A DNA stretch of 64,000 nt from UBA12202 sp049595035. GTDB lineage: Bacteria; Pseudomonadota; Alphaproteobacteria; Puniceispirillales; UBA1172. The stretch lies in NCBI GenBank assembly GCA_049595035.1, contig JBMYKD010000003.1, positions 61,817 through 125,816 on the forward strand, read 5' to 3'. The translations under genes were made by a program, and so were the position numbers. Position 1 is the first letter of the stretch. Each line of letters opens with the position of its first letter. Below are positions 1 to 8,464 of the stretch, piece by piece. Below the pieces are notes generated by a model. The model did no database searches. It saw nothing but the letters and a program-made list of their open reading frames with translations, and was not told the origin of the DNA.

Positions 1-1
1 T

Positions 2-406
2 ATGGTGTATGAATCCGCTGGTATGCACGCTTCACTGCTTGGATTTTGTCTGGAAAGCCTGATTATTGATAATGATATGTTGGGGCAGGCAATGCGTTGT
101 GTGCGTGGGGTTGAAGTGAATGCAAACACGCTTAGCGTTGATGTGATGCGTGATGTCTGCATTGATGGCCCCGGACATTATCTGGGGCATGATGCAACCA
201 TCAAAGTCATGCAGACGGAATATGTTTATCCTGAATTAGCTGACCGGTCATCGCCAAAAGAATGGGAAGAAAACAATAAACCGGATCTGTTGCAGATGGC
301 GACAGTAAGAAAGAAAAAAATTCTCGAAAATGTTTTCCCCGACCATATTACATCAGAAACCGACGCGCTGATCCGTCAGCATCATAATATCTTGCTTAAT
401 CGCTAA
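2..406 (+). CDS. Trimethylamine methyltransferase (MttB) family protein, C-terminal part
   Basis: Only the last 134 or so residues are present; the gene starts before the window. The visible part matches the C-terminal end of the MttB superfamily: a stretch on a second-site subunit fold (ESAGMHASLLGFCLESL), then RGVEVNANTLSVDVMRDV and the GPGHYLGHDATIKVM segment typical of the family end. Family members transfer methyl groups from quaternary or tertiary amines to a corrinoid protein. In marine alphaproteobacteria most are the non-pyrrolysine kind, acting on compounds such as glycine betaine, but the residue that would decide this lies outside the window. A strong terminator follows the stop codon at once, so this is the last gene of its transcript. 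Family assignment is firm; substrate is unknown. Confidence 0.85.
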   Translation: MVYESAGMHASLLGFCLESLIIDNDMLGQAMRCVRGVEVNANTLSVDVMRDVCIDGPGHYLGHDATIKVMQTEYVYPELADRSSPKEWEENNKPDLLQMATVRKKKILENVFPDHITSETDALIRQHHNILLNR

Positions 407-429
407 GATCATGTAGCCTGATTCTATGT

Positions 430-463
430 GGCGACTATCGGGGGGGATAGTCGCCATTTTTTT
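430..463 (+). terminator. Rho-independent terminator after the MttB-family gene
   Basis: A perfect 10-bp stem (GGCGACTATC with GATAGTCGCC) encloses a six-base G loop and is followed by A and seven T. It lies 24 bp after the stop codon of the plus-strand gene. On the other strand it sits just beyond the soeC stop but lacks a matching T run there. Confidence 0.9.
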
Positions 464-485
464 ACGGCTTTATTTGATATAATGC

Positions 486-1397
486 CTAATGCCGGTCGCC
501 GTAATACAGCGTGACGGTATGTTTGGCTTCTGCAAAAAAGAGCCAGCGTTCCACCATGATTCCAGCCATATGGATAACTGCTGCCAGTACCAGCAAGGCC
601 GCTGATTGCGGATATAATCCCAGCACCAGAAGAGGGATGACTGCCGCCAATGCCAAAGCAATGACAGCTAGTCTGACAGCATGTTTGCGGGCAACAACAA
701 ACCCCATTTCATGTTGTAGCCAGTTTTCTTCTGTATGTGGCGGCATGATCATGCGTACCTGACCTAATGCCCCCAATCCGGTAGCAGATTCCGGCGTTGA
801 TCCTGAACCCTCTTTGCCAGCACTATGCCACCAGATGATTTTGACCAGACTGGCCAGAATAATCATTCCTATACCCCACTGGCTTAGTTGTATCGGGGGC
901 GTGCCAGCCAGTGCCTGTAATGCAGCCCCCAGCAAACAGCCGCCAGCAAGCGCAAGCAGGATAAACACGACCGGCGTCAGGATATGATGCCACCGCGCTA
1001 TGGTTTTCAGAGATGCATAAATCATTGCTGTTGTGTAAATGGTAATCAGGCTCATGACGCTGACAACGATACCAAGCCATGGTCGAGCCATTCCTGTATA
1101 TAGTTGATCCAGAAAATATCCGGCTAGAACAATAGTGGTTAGCCCTGCCATCACCCCTTCACGCGAAAGCCATGAACTTCGCCACTGGCTCATGGCACGC
1201 CATGCCCGTTCCGGATGTCCTAAATGCAAGGTTGATGAAATTACCCCAGCACCAATCAGCCCTAGAGATACTGCCGCATGGATGACGACCCATAAGCTTG
1301 ATGATGCTGTTACCTGTCCAAGCCCGATCAGTACCGCAAGGCCAAGACCAAGACCGGATAAGGTTGTGAAAATGATGAGTGAGGCCGCAGGGCGCAT
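486..1397 (-). CDS. soeC: Membrane anchor subunit of a DMSO-reductase-type molybdoenzyme, probably sulfite dehydrogenase SoeC
   Basis: This 303-residue protein has about eight hydrophobic segments (near residues 4-27, 35-60, 80-101, 106-130, 136-163, 174-191, 240-263 and 266-291) and resembles the DmsC/SoeC anchor family. Such subunits hold the catalytic and Fe-S subunits to the inner membrane and pass electrons to or from quinone. It is the last gene of the tpa-pta-soeABC run and starts 15 bp after soeB. Sequence alone would also allow a DmsC name. The SoeC reading comes from the taurine genes upstream and the lack of a Tat signal on the catalytic subunit. A conserved basic and histidine-bearing stretch (HLGHPERAWRAM) sits in the second loop. 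Confidence 0.75.
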   Translation of the reverse strand: MRPAASLIIFTTLSGLGLGLAVLIGLGQVTASSSLWVVIHAAVSLGLIGAGVISSTLHLGHPERAWRAMSQWRSSWLSREGVMAGLTTIVLAGYFLDQLYTGMARPWLGIVVSVMSLITIYTTAMIYASLKTIARWHHILTPVVFILLALAGGCLLGAALQALAGTPPIQLSQWGIGMIILASLVKIIWWHSAGKEGSGSTPESATGLGALGQVRMIMPPHTEENWLQHEMGFVVARKHAVRLAVIALALAAVIPLLVLGLYPQSAALLVLAAVIHMAGIMVERWLFFAEAKHTVTLYYGDRH

Positions 1398-1412
1398 GAT
1401 ATTCTCCTATCC

Positions 1413-2159
1413 TTATCCCGGTAACTGATCAAGAGCCTGATCAAGCCATTTCCAGAACCCTTTCGGGGTTGTTTTCTTTGCCATGGCAACCAGATCAACA
1501 TCTTCGGTTTCGTGCTGAGGGCGTGGCCGTGGCGGTAGATATTTATTAACCGGCTTGGTATTCTGTTCAGGCATCAGATCATAACCGCCGCGTCTGGCAA
1601 CAAGCTTGCTGACATCAGATTCCGGATCACCAAGGTCACCAAAATGCCGCGCGCTTGTCGGGCAGGTGCGCACGCAGGCGGGAACACGATCTTCTTCTTC
1701 CAGATGTTCATTATAGATACGGTCAACACAAAGCGTACATTTTTTCATCACGCCTTCAGCCGGATCCATTTCTCTTGCACCATAAGGGCATGACCATGCA
1801 CATAATCCGCATCCAATGCACCAATCTTCATGCACCAGCACAATGCCATCCTCTTCCCGCTTATATGATGCGCCTGTCGGGCATACCGTGACGCAAGGGG
1901 CATCTTCGCAATGCAGACAGGATTTGGGGAAATGTACAACTCTTGCTTCTGCTCCCTTGCCAGCTTCAAAGGCATGAACACGATTTAACCAGGACCCTGA
2001 TGGATGTTCTCCATAGGGATCACTATCTGATAACGGGGCGCCATATCCGGCGGTGTTCCATTCTTTGCAGTTCACCACGCAGGCCTGACAGCCAACGCAG
2101 ATATCCAGATCAATCACGAGCCCAAGTTTTTTTTCAGTTGAAGAAGGCAGGCAGGTCAT
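1413..2159 (-). CDS. soeB: Four-cluster ferredoxin subunit of a molybdoenzyme, probably SoeB
   Basis: This is an electron-transfer subunit with four [4Fe-4S] cysteine groups. Group one is C21, C24, C27, C31; group two C81, C84, C89, C93; group three C114, C117, C120, C124; group four C141, C144, C162, C166. This is the DmsB/PsrB/SoeB layout. It should relay electrons between the molybdenum centre of SoeA and the membrane subunit SoeC. The start codon overlaps the soeA stop by 4 bp (ATGA), which suggests coupled translation. There is no signal peptide, so it acts on the cytoplasmic side, as in purple sulfur bacterial SoeABC. The subunit type is certain; the specific name rests on context. Confidence 0.8.
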   Translation of the reverse strand: MTCLPSSTEKKLGLVIDLDICVGCQACVVNCKEWNTAGYGAPLSDSDPYGEHPSGSWLNRVHAFEAGKGAEARVVHFPKSCLHCEDAPCVTVCPTGASYKREEDGIVLVHEDWCIGCGLCAWSCPYGAREMDPAEGVMKKCTLCVDRIYNEHLEEEDRVPACVRTCPTSARHFGDLGDPESDVSKLVARRGGYDLMPEQNTKPVNKYLPPRPRPQHETEDVDLVAMAKKTTPKGFWKWLDQALDQLPG

Positions 2160-5035
2160 TGGCTTCCTCCCTTTTTGTCATTTGCAATAATTCTGTCACC
2201 ATAGCGCAACATATCCGGCTTTTCAGGCATATCCGGCGGGGCGGCCAGGATGGGAAAATCCGGATCAATCACCGGATGGTCGGTCGCTTCGGCTTTAGTA
2301 ATATTTACCTTGAGATCATACCACGCCGCCTGACCAGTAATCGGATCAGAGTTTGCCCACCGCAATCCATCACCTTTCATGGGCAATAATTCATGGATCA
2401 GATGATTGAGCAGAAAGCCTTTACGGGCTTCCGGTGCATCTTTATCCAGTTGCCATGCGCCGCGGCGTTTGCCAATCGCATTCCATGTCCAGACGGTATT
2501 CGGGTTTATTCCTTCCATAACGGCGACAGGAACCTTGATCTTGCCGTGATGAGATTCCACCCATACCCAGTCGCCATCGGTCACATCAAGGGATTGTGCC
2601 AGATTGCCGGGGATAAATAACGGGTTATGACCATGGATTTGCCGGAGCCACGGATTCTGCGACCCCCATGAATGATACATAGCCATAGGACGTTGCGTCA
2701 GGGCATGAATAGGATAAGTGTTGGCATTAACGGCGCTAGCTTCGAATGGTTCATACCAGCTAGGCAGAGGGGTAAAACATGTCTTGACCTGATCGCGCAT
2801 ATGATCCGGCGGCTGAACATTACCATGGCCTTCAGCAGCTAGCCGGAACTTCTGTAATTCTTCCGAATAGATCTGGAAACAATATGGTTCTGGTTTGTCA
2901 AAGAAACCCATTTTAACGGCAAAATCCTGATAATGGCTATTTGCCATTTTAAAGAAACGCGCGTTTTCTGGTAATTCTTCTGACCAGAATCCCCCATTTT
3001 CAATATATTGCTGGACTTGATCCGGATGCGGTTCTCCGCGGCCAGCCGCGTCCCCATCTTTGCCGCGAAACCCGGCCAGAGGGCCAATGCCCGGCTTGCG
3101 TTGATGCCTGATCATATAATCGGCATAATCAGCATAAAGCGGGTTGCCATCATCATCAACCATACCGGGAAGGCCAAGACGGGCCCCTAAATCAAGTAAA
3201 ACGGACTGGAATCCCCGAACGTCCCGATCAGGTTTCACCACCGGCCAGCGAATAGCATCTGCAACCGTATCAGGTTCACAAATCGGGCGATCCAGAAGTG
3301 AGATACAATCATGGCGTTCCAGATAGGTGGTATCTGGCAGAATCAAATCCGCATATGCCACCATTTCCGATGAATAGGCATCAGAATAAATGATTTTCGG
3401 AATGCGGTATTCCCCAGTGTCAGGGTTGGTTTCGGTCAGCATATCGATAACGCCGCGGGTATTCATGCTAGAATTCCACGCCATATTTGCCATATACATG
3501 AATAGCACATCAACGTCATAGGGATCACCAGCATAGGCATTGGAAATCACCATATGCATCAGACCATGTGCAGATAAGGGCGCATCCCATGAATAGGCTT
3601 TATCAATCCGGCTAGGTGTCCCATCAGCATCAACAAGCAAATCATCAGGTGATAAAACATAGCCTAATGGCGCGCCCGGTAGGGGGGTATCAGGTTTGAT
3701 CTGATCTGCTTTTCCGGCTGGACGCGGGTGAATATGCGCGGGTTTTGGATAAGGTGGTTTGAACCGGAACCCCCCGGGGGATTCCACACTACCGATTAAA
3801 ATCTGTAAGATATGAAGAGCGCGGCAGGTTTGAAAACCATTGGAATGGGCAGATATACCCCGCATGGCATGCATGGATACTGGCCGGCCAATCATGGTTT
3901 CATGGCGTTCGCCTTTCCAGTCCACCCATGGCTCATTAATCACGACTTCGCGGGTAAAGGCCGCATCAGCAATTGATTTTGCCAGTTGATAGACCCGTGA
4001 TGCAGAAATGCCTGTTCTGTCTTCGGTTGCTTCGGGGCTATATTTTTCATCAAACCATTCTTCGACCATAAGCATGAATGATGGCACCGCAACGCCACCT
4101 GATTTCAAGGTAATCTCAGCCTTGAGAAGAGGGCGGATACCAGCTTTATCATAAGCCACGGTCTTGCCGGTTTTTGTATCAATGACTTGCGGTTTATTGT
4201 TGTTATCACGCAGGAATAACCCATCATCAGCCTGTCCCGGATTGCGAATAACCAGCCATGGGGCATTGGTGTAACGCATCAGATAATCCAGATCAATCTG
4301 ACCGGTTTTCATCAACACATGGATGAGCGACATGATAAGTAATCCATCCGTGCCGGGGGTGATCCCAACCCAGTCATCTGCCACCGCTGAATAACCTGTC
4401 TGAACAGGATTGATCGATATAGTCCGGATGCCACGTTCTTTTAATTTACCCAAACCGATTTTGATAGGATTGGAATCATGATCTTCGGCCACCCCAAACA
4501 TCAGGAACAATTCTGTTCTTTCCCAATCAGGTGAGCCAAATTCCCAGAATGCCCCGCCAATGGTATAAATCCCGGCAGCTGCCATATTCACCGAGCAGAA
4601 ACCGCCATGAGCAGCAAAGTTAGGCGTGCCAAATTGCTGTGCCCACCAGCCTGTTAACGCCTGACTCTGATCTCTGCCGGTAAAGAAAGCCAGTTTTCGG
4701 GGGTCACTTTCCCGGATAGGTTTTAGCCAGGATGTTGCCATTGTGAGGGCTTCATCCCATGAAATAGGCTCAAACTTTCCTTCCCCCCGCTTCCCCACTC
4801 GTTTAAGAGGTGACTGCAATCGTGCCGGTGAAAGATGTTGCATAATTCCTGCTGATCCTTTGGCACATAATACCCCCTGATTTACAGGGTGATCACGATT
4901 GCCTTCGATATAACGAATCTCATCACCCTTCATATGGACGTTAATTCCGCATCGGCAGGCGCACATATAACAGGTTGTTTTTGCAATCCGGTCGGATGGT
5001 GCAGGAGATAAATTTAGATTCTTGTCATCAGGCAT
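2156..5035 (-). CDS. soeA: Molybdopterin oxidoreductase catalytic subunit, probably cytoplasmic sulfite dehydrogenase SoeA
   Basis: This large catalytic subunit of the DMSO-reductase superfamily is about 959 residues. The N terminus carries a [4Fe-4S] site (C22, C25, C29, C57). A GGFCSVNM segment near residue 147 supplies a cysteine that fits the molybdenum-ligand position. There is no twin-arginine signal, so unlike DmsA or TorA it should stay in the cytoplasm, as SoeA does. In the taurine pathway SoeABC oxidises the sulfite released by sulfoacetaldehyde acetyltransferase to sulfate. I place the start at 5035, 26 bp after pta, instead of an in-frame codon at 5092 that would overlap pta by 32 bp. 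Other family members (thiosulfate, polysulfide or DMSO reductases) cannot be excluded without alignment. Confidence 0.78.
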   Translation of the reverse strand: MPDDKNLNLSPAPSDRIAKTTCYMCACRCGINVHMKGDEIRYIEGNRDHPVNQGVLCAKGSAGIMQHLSPARLQSPLKRVGKRGEGKFEPISWDEALTMATSWLKPIRESDPRKLAFFTGRDQSQALTGWWAQQFGTPNFAAHGGFCSVNMAAAGIYTIGGAFWEFGSPDWERTELFLMFGVAEDHDSNPIKIGLGKLKERGIRTISINPVQTGYSAVADDWVGITPGTDGLLIMSLIHVLMKTGQIDLDYLMRYTNAPWLVIRNPGQADDGLFLRDNNNKPQVIDTKTGKTVAYDKAGIRPLLKAEITLKSGGVAVPSFMLMVEEWFDEKYSPEATEDRTGISASRVYQLAKSIADAAFTREVVINEPWVDWKGERHETMIGRPVSMHAMRGISAHSNGFQTCRALHILQILIGSVESPGGFRFKPPYPKPAHIHPRPAGKADQIKPDTPLPGAPLGYVLSPDDLLVDADGTPSRIDKAYSWDAPLSAHGLMHMVISNAYAGDPYDVDVLFMYMANMAWNSSMNTRGVIDMLTETNPDTGEYRIPKIIYSDAYSSEMVAYADLILPDTTYLERHDCISLLDRPICEPDTVADAIRWPVVKPDRDVRGFQSVLLDLGARLGLPGMVDDDGNPLYADYADYMIRHQRKPGIGPLAGFRGKDGDAAGRGEPHPDQVQQYIENGGFWSEELPENARFFKMANSHYQDFAVKMGFFDKPEPYCFQIYSEELQKFRLAAEGHGNVQPPDHMRDQVKTCFTPLPSWYEPFEASAVNANTYPIHALTQRPMAMYHSWGSQNPWLRQIHGHNPLFIPGNLAQSLDVTDGDWVWVESHHGKIKVPVAVMEGINPNTVWTWNAIGKRRGAWQLDKDAPEARKGFLLNHLIHELLPMKGDGLRWANSDPITGQAAWYDLKVNITKAEATDHPVIDPDFPILAAPPDMPEKPDMLRYGDRIIANDKKGGSQ

Positions 5036-5060
5036 AAGTTTTATTCCACTAAAATGAAAG

Positions 5061-6008
5061 CTAATTAGAATATATTTGCGCGGCAAGTGCAACCGATGCG
5101 AGTCTTGCTGAGGGTGGATCAGCTCTACTTGTCAGCATAATGGGGACTTTTCCGCCAGTTACTATGCCAGCGGCGCAAGCACCTTTGAACCAGACCAGCG
5201 ATTTATAGAGAACATTCCCGGATGTTAATTCTGGCATAACAAGCGCGTCGGCATGACCGGCTACCGGATCATCATTTAACCCCTTGATGCGCACCGCTTC
5301 GGGGCTGATCGCCAGATCAAAGGACAACGGCCCAGAGATATCCGCGTCAGCAACATGCAATCTGCCCCAATCGGCTAGTTCTTTTGCTGCCATGGATGAT
5401 GGCACGGACGGGATAGGGGTTTCGGTAGCTGATATAATAGCAATGGCTGGCCGTGCCTGACCAAGCGATTGTGCTACACGCACCAGTTCGGTCAACATAG
5501 TCTGGCGAGTTTTCATATCCGGTTCAACATTGACCGCTGCATCGGATATCAAAAGCGGTTTGCCCCCATCTGCCGAAAACATGGCAAAGATATGCACCAT
5601 CCGCTTATCGCCCCTGATGCCGTGGTCACGTTTAAGCATACCAGACATAAACCTATCCGTATGGACATGACCTTTCATCACTGCATGGACACGGCCATCA
5701 TGAACCAGCGCAATGGCCGCCATGACGATATCGTCTTCACCAGATGCAGGGGTGATATCAATGCCGGTGATATCCCAGTTGAGGCTATGGGCATGGTCTT
5801 GGATGATATCCCTGTCGCCGATGAGATGCGGGGTTGCTATCCCGTGCTTACTGGCCATCATGGCTGTTTCCATAGCCACCATGGTATTCGCACCTACTAT
5901 TGCCATGACAAAACCGGCGCCGGCATTTTGTTTCGCCTGATCAAGCAACCAATCAGGGCAAATCGGTGTAGCAGAAGTCAAAAAGGAAGATATGCCAGAA
6001 TGGGTCAT
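5061..6008 (-). CDS. pta: Phosphate acetyltransferase (Pta/Ptb family)
   Basis: This is a 315-residue short-form phosphate acetyl/butyryltransferase without the N-terminal P-loop region of long Pta enzymes. Family segments include VMKGHVHTDRFMSGML, ISDAAVNVEPDMKTR and the C-terminal LVWFKGACAAGIVTGGKVPI. It would turn acetyl phosphate and CoA into acetyl-CoA and phosphate. Sitting between a taurine aminotransferase gene and soeABC, it fits the known taurine route in which Xsc splits sulfoacetaldehyde into sulfite and acetyl phosphate and Pta recovers the acetyl group. No acetate kinase gene is nearby. Butyryl-specific activity is possible from sequence alone, but the context favours acetyl phosphate. 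Confidence 0.85.
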   Translation of the reverse strand: MTHSGISSFLTSATPICPDWLLDQAKQNAGAGFVMAIVGANTMVAMETAMMASKHGIATPHLIGDRDIIQDHAHSLNWDITGIDITPASGEDDIVMAAIALVHDGRVHAVMKGHVHTDRFMSGMLKRDHGIRGDKRMVHIFAMFSADGGKPLLISDAAVNVEPDMKTRQTMLTELVRVAQSLGQARPAIAIISATETPIPSVPSSMAAKELADWGRLHVADADISGPLSFDLAISPEAVRIKGLNDDPVAGHADALVMPELTSGNVLYKSLVWFKGACAAGIVTGGKVPIMLTSRADPPSARLASVALAAQIYSN

Positions 6009-6083
6009 ATGGTGATAAAGATTGGGGTGATGTTATCTAGATAACGCAACGGAAAATGCCTGCTTATAGAAAGATGATTGCGC

Positions 6084-6114
6084 ACCAGATAGGAAGATAT
6101 GATTCCTATCTGGT
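6084..6114. repeat. Perfect inverted repeat between tpa and pta
   Basis: A 12-bp perfect stem (ACCAGATAGGAA with TTCCTATCTGGT) encloses a 7-base loop. It lies 20 bp after the tpa stop in the direction of transcription. No T run follows on either strand, so it is not a standard terminator. It may stabilise the tpa 3' end or set the tpa to pta expression ratio. Confidence 0.75.
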
Positions 6115-6134
6115 ATGATGAATGATGCGATAGA

Positions 6135-7520
6135 TTATCCGAATACACGGCTCAATGCTTGATCAACCGCATCCGTAATTTCATTAATATCATCCTTGCT
6201 GGCAATAAGAGCAGGGCTAAAGCATAGCGTATTGTTAAAGCCCGGCACGGATCGGTTTGTAGCCCCGATCACAACACCTTGCTGCATACAGTCAGCAACA
6301 ACAGCCTGCACCAGTTTTTCTGGTGCGGGTTTTTTTGTCTGACGATCAGCGACAAGTTCAGCGCCGCAGAACAGACCTTTGCCACGCACATCGCCGATTA
6401 CCGCATGTTTTTCAGCCAGAGCATTTAGGTTTTCAACCATATGCGCCCCCATGGCTATGGTATTGTCCAGCAAGCCTTCGTCTTCGATAATCCGCATATT
6501 TTCAATCGCCGCAGCAGGGCCAGCCGTGCAGCCGCCAAAAGTTGAAATGTCACGAAAATAATTCATAGGATCACTAGCATCATCCTTGAACATGTCAAAA
6601 ACCTCTTCGGTTGTAACCAGACAGGCAATAGCGGCATAACCAGATGCCACGCCTTTTGCCATGGTGACCAGATCAGGCTTGATGCCATAATTCTGATACC
6701 CGAACCATGTCCCGGTCCGGCCGACGCCGCATACCACTTCGTCGATATGAAGCAGGATATCATATTTTTTGCATATTTCCTGAACGCGCTCCCAATAGCC
6801 TTCGGGAGGGGTAATGACGCCGCCGCCTGCTGTTACCGGTTCCAGACAAAGTGCGCCGATGGTATCTGCGCCTTCTGCAAGGATAACTTCCTCAATCGCA
6901 TCAGCGGCGCGTTTACCATATGCTTCACCTGTCACATCCCACTGGGCGCGATATTCAAGGCAGTGTGGGACGCGGACAAAACCGGGGGTATAAGGGCCAT
7001 ATTGGGCATTACGTTCATCCTGACCACCGGCGGATAGACAGGCGATGGTTGTGCCGTGATAATCTCTATCCCGATAGAGGATTTTATGCTTTTTGCCGCC
7101 ATACCGCTTATGGGCAATCTGGCGCACCATTTTAAAGCCCTTTTCATTCGCTTCTGAGCCAGAATTACAATAATAGACCCGCGACATACCCGGCATTTTA
7201 TCCAGCAGCATGTCAGAAAAAATGGCACCGGGGATAGACCCTGTTGATCCAGCAAAATAGTTCATTTTTATAAGCTGGTCACGAACAGCATTGGCAATGC
7301 TTTCCCTGCCATAGCCGACATTGACCGTCCATACACCGCCTGAAACAGCATCAATATGCTCTTTACCCTTCTGATCCCAGACACGCATGCCTTTGCCTTC
7401 AACAATGATCCGTGGTTCACCTGTTTCGAAAGGCTTGTGCTGAATCAGATGATGCCATATATGGGCGCGATCAAGTTCAACAATCTGAGATATGTCATTA
7501 TCGTAAAATTTACCGTCCAT
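6135..7520 (-). CDS. tpa: Taurine--pyruvate aminotransferase
   Basis: This 461-residue class III PLP aminotransferase would convert taurine and pyruvate to sulfoacetaldehyde and L-alanine in the cytoplasm. The N terminus (MDGKFYDNDISQIVELDRAH), the DAVSGGVWTVNVGYGR stretch and the C terminus ending in RVFG agree with roseobacter Tpa sequences as I recall them. PLP-site features are the HIDEV aspartate at D260 and the lysine K289 in LVTMAKGVASG. The start has a strong Shine-Dalgarno AGGAG 7 bp upstream. It heads a same-strand run with pta and soeABC. Other omega-aminotransferases (beta-alanine, putrescine) share the fold, but the neighbours and near-identical N terminus favour Tpa. Confidence 0.88.
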   Translation of the reverse strand: MDGKFYDNDISQIVELDRAHIWHHLIQHKPFETGEPRIIVEGKGMRVWDQKGKEHIDAVSGGVWTVNVGYGRESIANAVRDQLIKMNYFAGSTGSIPGAIFSDMLLDKMPGMSRVYYCNSGSEANEKGFKMVRQIAHKRYGGKKHKILYRDRDYHGTTIACLSAGGQDERNAQYGPYTPGFVRVPHCLEYRAQWDVTGEAYGKRAADAIEEVILAEGADTIGALCLEPVTAGGGVITPPEGYWERVQEICKKYDILLHIDEVVCGVGRTGTWFGYQNYGIKPDLVTMAKGVASGYAAIACLVTTEEVFDMFKDDASDPMNYFRDISTFGGCTAGPAAAIENMRIIEDEGLLDNTIAMGAHMVENLNALAEKHAVIGDVRGKGLFCGAELVADRQTKKPAPEKLVQAVVADCMQQGVVIGATNRSVPGFNNTLCFSPALIASKDDINEITDAVDQALSRVFG

Positions 7521-7551
7521 CTGAGATCTCCTACAAGGCAGGTCGTGTTTT

Positions 7552-7571
7552 CCATTCTATTAGCAGAATGG
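7552..7571. promoter_or_regulatory. Candidate operator in the tpa upstream region
   Basis: A perfect inverted repeat, CCATTCT and AGAATGG with a 6-bp spacer, lies about 30 bp upstream of the tpa start, next to an AT-rich stretch that could hold the -10 region. The size and place suit a repressor or activator site. It does not look like the TauR site I know of. No regulator gene is adjacent. Confidence 0.45.
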
Positions 7572-7668
7572 TATATATTTACTAAATTGAAAAGAAGTTT
7601 ATTAGGTGTTTATGGTTTCTTGAAGCCTTTTTACTTGCTGAATACTATACATGATACTTCATGATCTG

Positions 7669-8454
7669 CTAGAGCGTGACTTTTTCGGTATGACCATCCA
7701 CGGCCATCGTCATGCCAGTGATTGACCGCGCTTGTGGTGATGCCAGAAAGACTGCCATATCGGCCACGTCCTCAGCGGTGACAAAGCGGCGTAAAGACGC
7801 GCAATCAGCATAGCCCTGACGCAATTCTTCCGGCGTAATGCCGCGGGTGGCGGCTTCGCGTGCAATGACGCCATCCATGCGCTCACCTTCAACAGACCCG
7901 GGGCAGATCGCATTTACCCTTATGCCCGATTCCCCCAATTCCATGGCCAGGGTTTTCATAAGCCCGATAATCCCCCATTTTGCCGTTGCATAGGGGGATC
8001 GATACGGATATCCCCATTGGCCGGCCGTAGAAGAGGTCAGCGTGATGACACCACTTTTCTGGTTTTTCATGATGGGCGTGGCGAGTTTGGCGGCAAGGAA
8101 ACTGCCATCCAGATTCACCGATAAACACTGCCGCCAGTCATCAAGCGAAACGTTTTCAATGGATGCTGTGGGGCCTGCTATACCTGCATTTGCCATCAAG
8201 ACATCCAGCCGCCCCCATTTATCCATTATCATATCAAAAGCGGATTGCATCTGATCCGGATTGGCGGCGTCAGCTTCACATATTTCAAGCGCTGGCAGAG
8301 CTGCTTTGGCGGCTGCAAGGGCATCCCGATTAGTATCGGTGACGGCAACATGCGCGCCAGTTTTGAGAAAAGCGTTCGCCATGGCAAGCCCGATGCCTGA
8401 CCCGCCTGCGGTAATAAAGACATGCTGATTGGCTGAATGATATGTGTTGGTCAT
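7669..8454 (-). CDS. SDR family NAD(P)-dependent oxidoreductase
   Basis: This is a classical short-chain dehydrogenase of 261 residues. The Rossmann glycine motif TAGGSGIG is at about residues 15-22, NAG at about 89-91, the catalytic serine in TLTSSTAGQ, and the Tyr-Lys pair in SPYATAKWG, followed by RVNAICPGSV. All catalytic residues are present. It follows the oxidoreductase gene upstream by 10 bp and both probably share one transcript. The substrate is unknown. Because tpa, which makes sulfoacetaldehyde, starts just downstream on the same strand, an aldehyde or sulfonate-related substrate is possible, but nothing in the sequence proves this. Confidence 0.9.
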   Translation of the reverse strand: MTNTYHSANQHVFITAGGSGIGLAMANAFLKTGAHVAVTDTNRDALAAAKAALPALEICEADAANPDQMQSAFDMIMDKWGRLDVLMANAGIAGPTASIENVSLDDWRQCLSVNLDGSFLAAKLATPIMKNQKSGVITLTSSTAGQWGYPYRSPYATAKWGIIGLMKTLAMELGESGIRVNAICPGSVEGERMDGVIAREAATRGITPEELRQGYADCASLRRFVTAEDVADMAVFLASPQARSITGMTMAVDGHTEKVTL

Positions 8455-8464
8455 GATATTCCCC

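Noticed and set aside
2839..3326. Several open frames of 60-85 codons opposite or within soeA
   Set aside because: They lie wholly inside a well supported gene, have no ribosome-binding sites and show no domain; they follow from the codon use of soeA.
5469..6044. A 191-codon frame on the plus strand opposite pta
   Set aside because: The minus-strand protein is a clear phosphate acetyltransferase. The opposite frame is rich in His, Met and Arg without any motif, as expected of a shadow.
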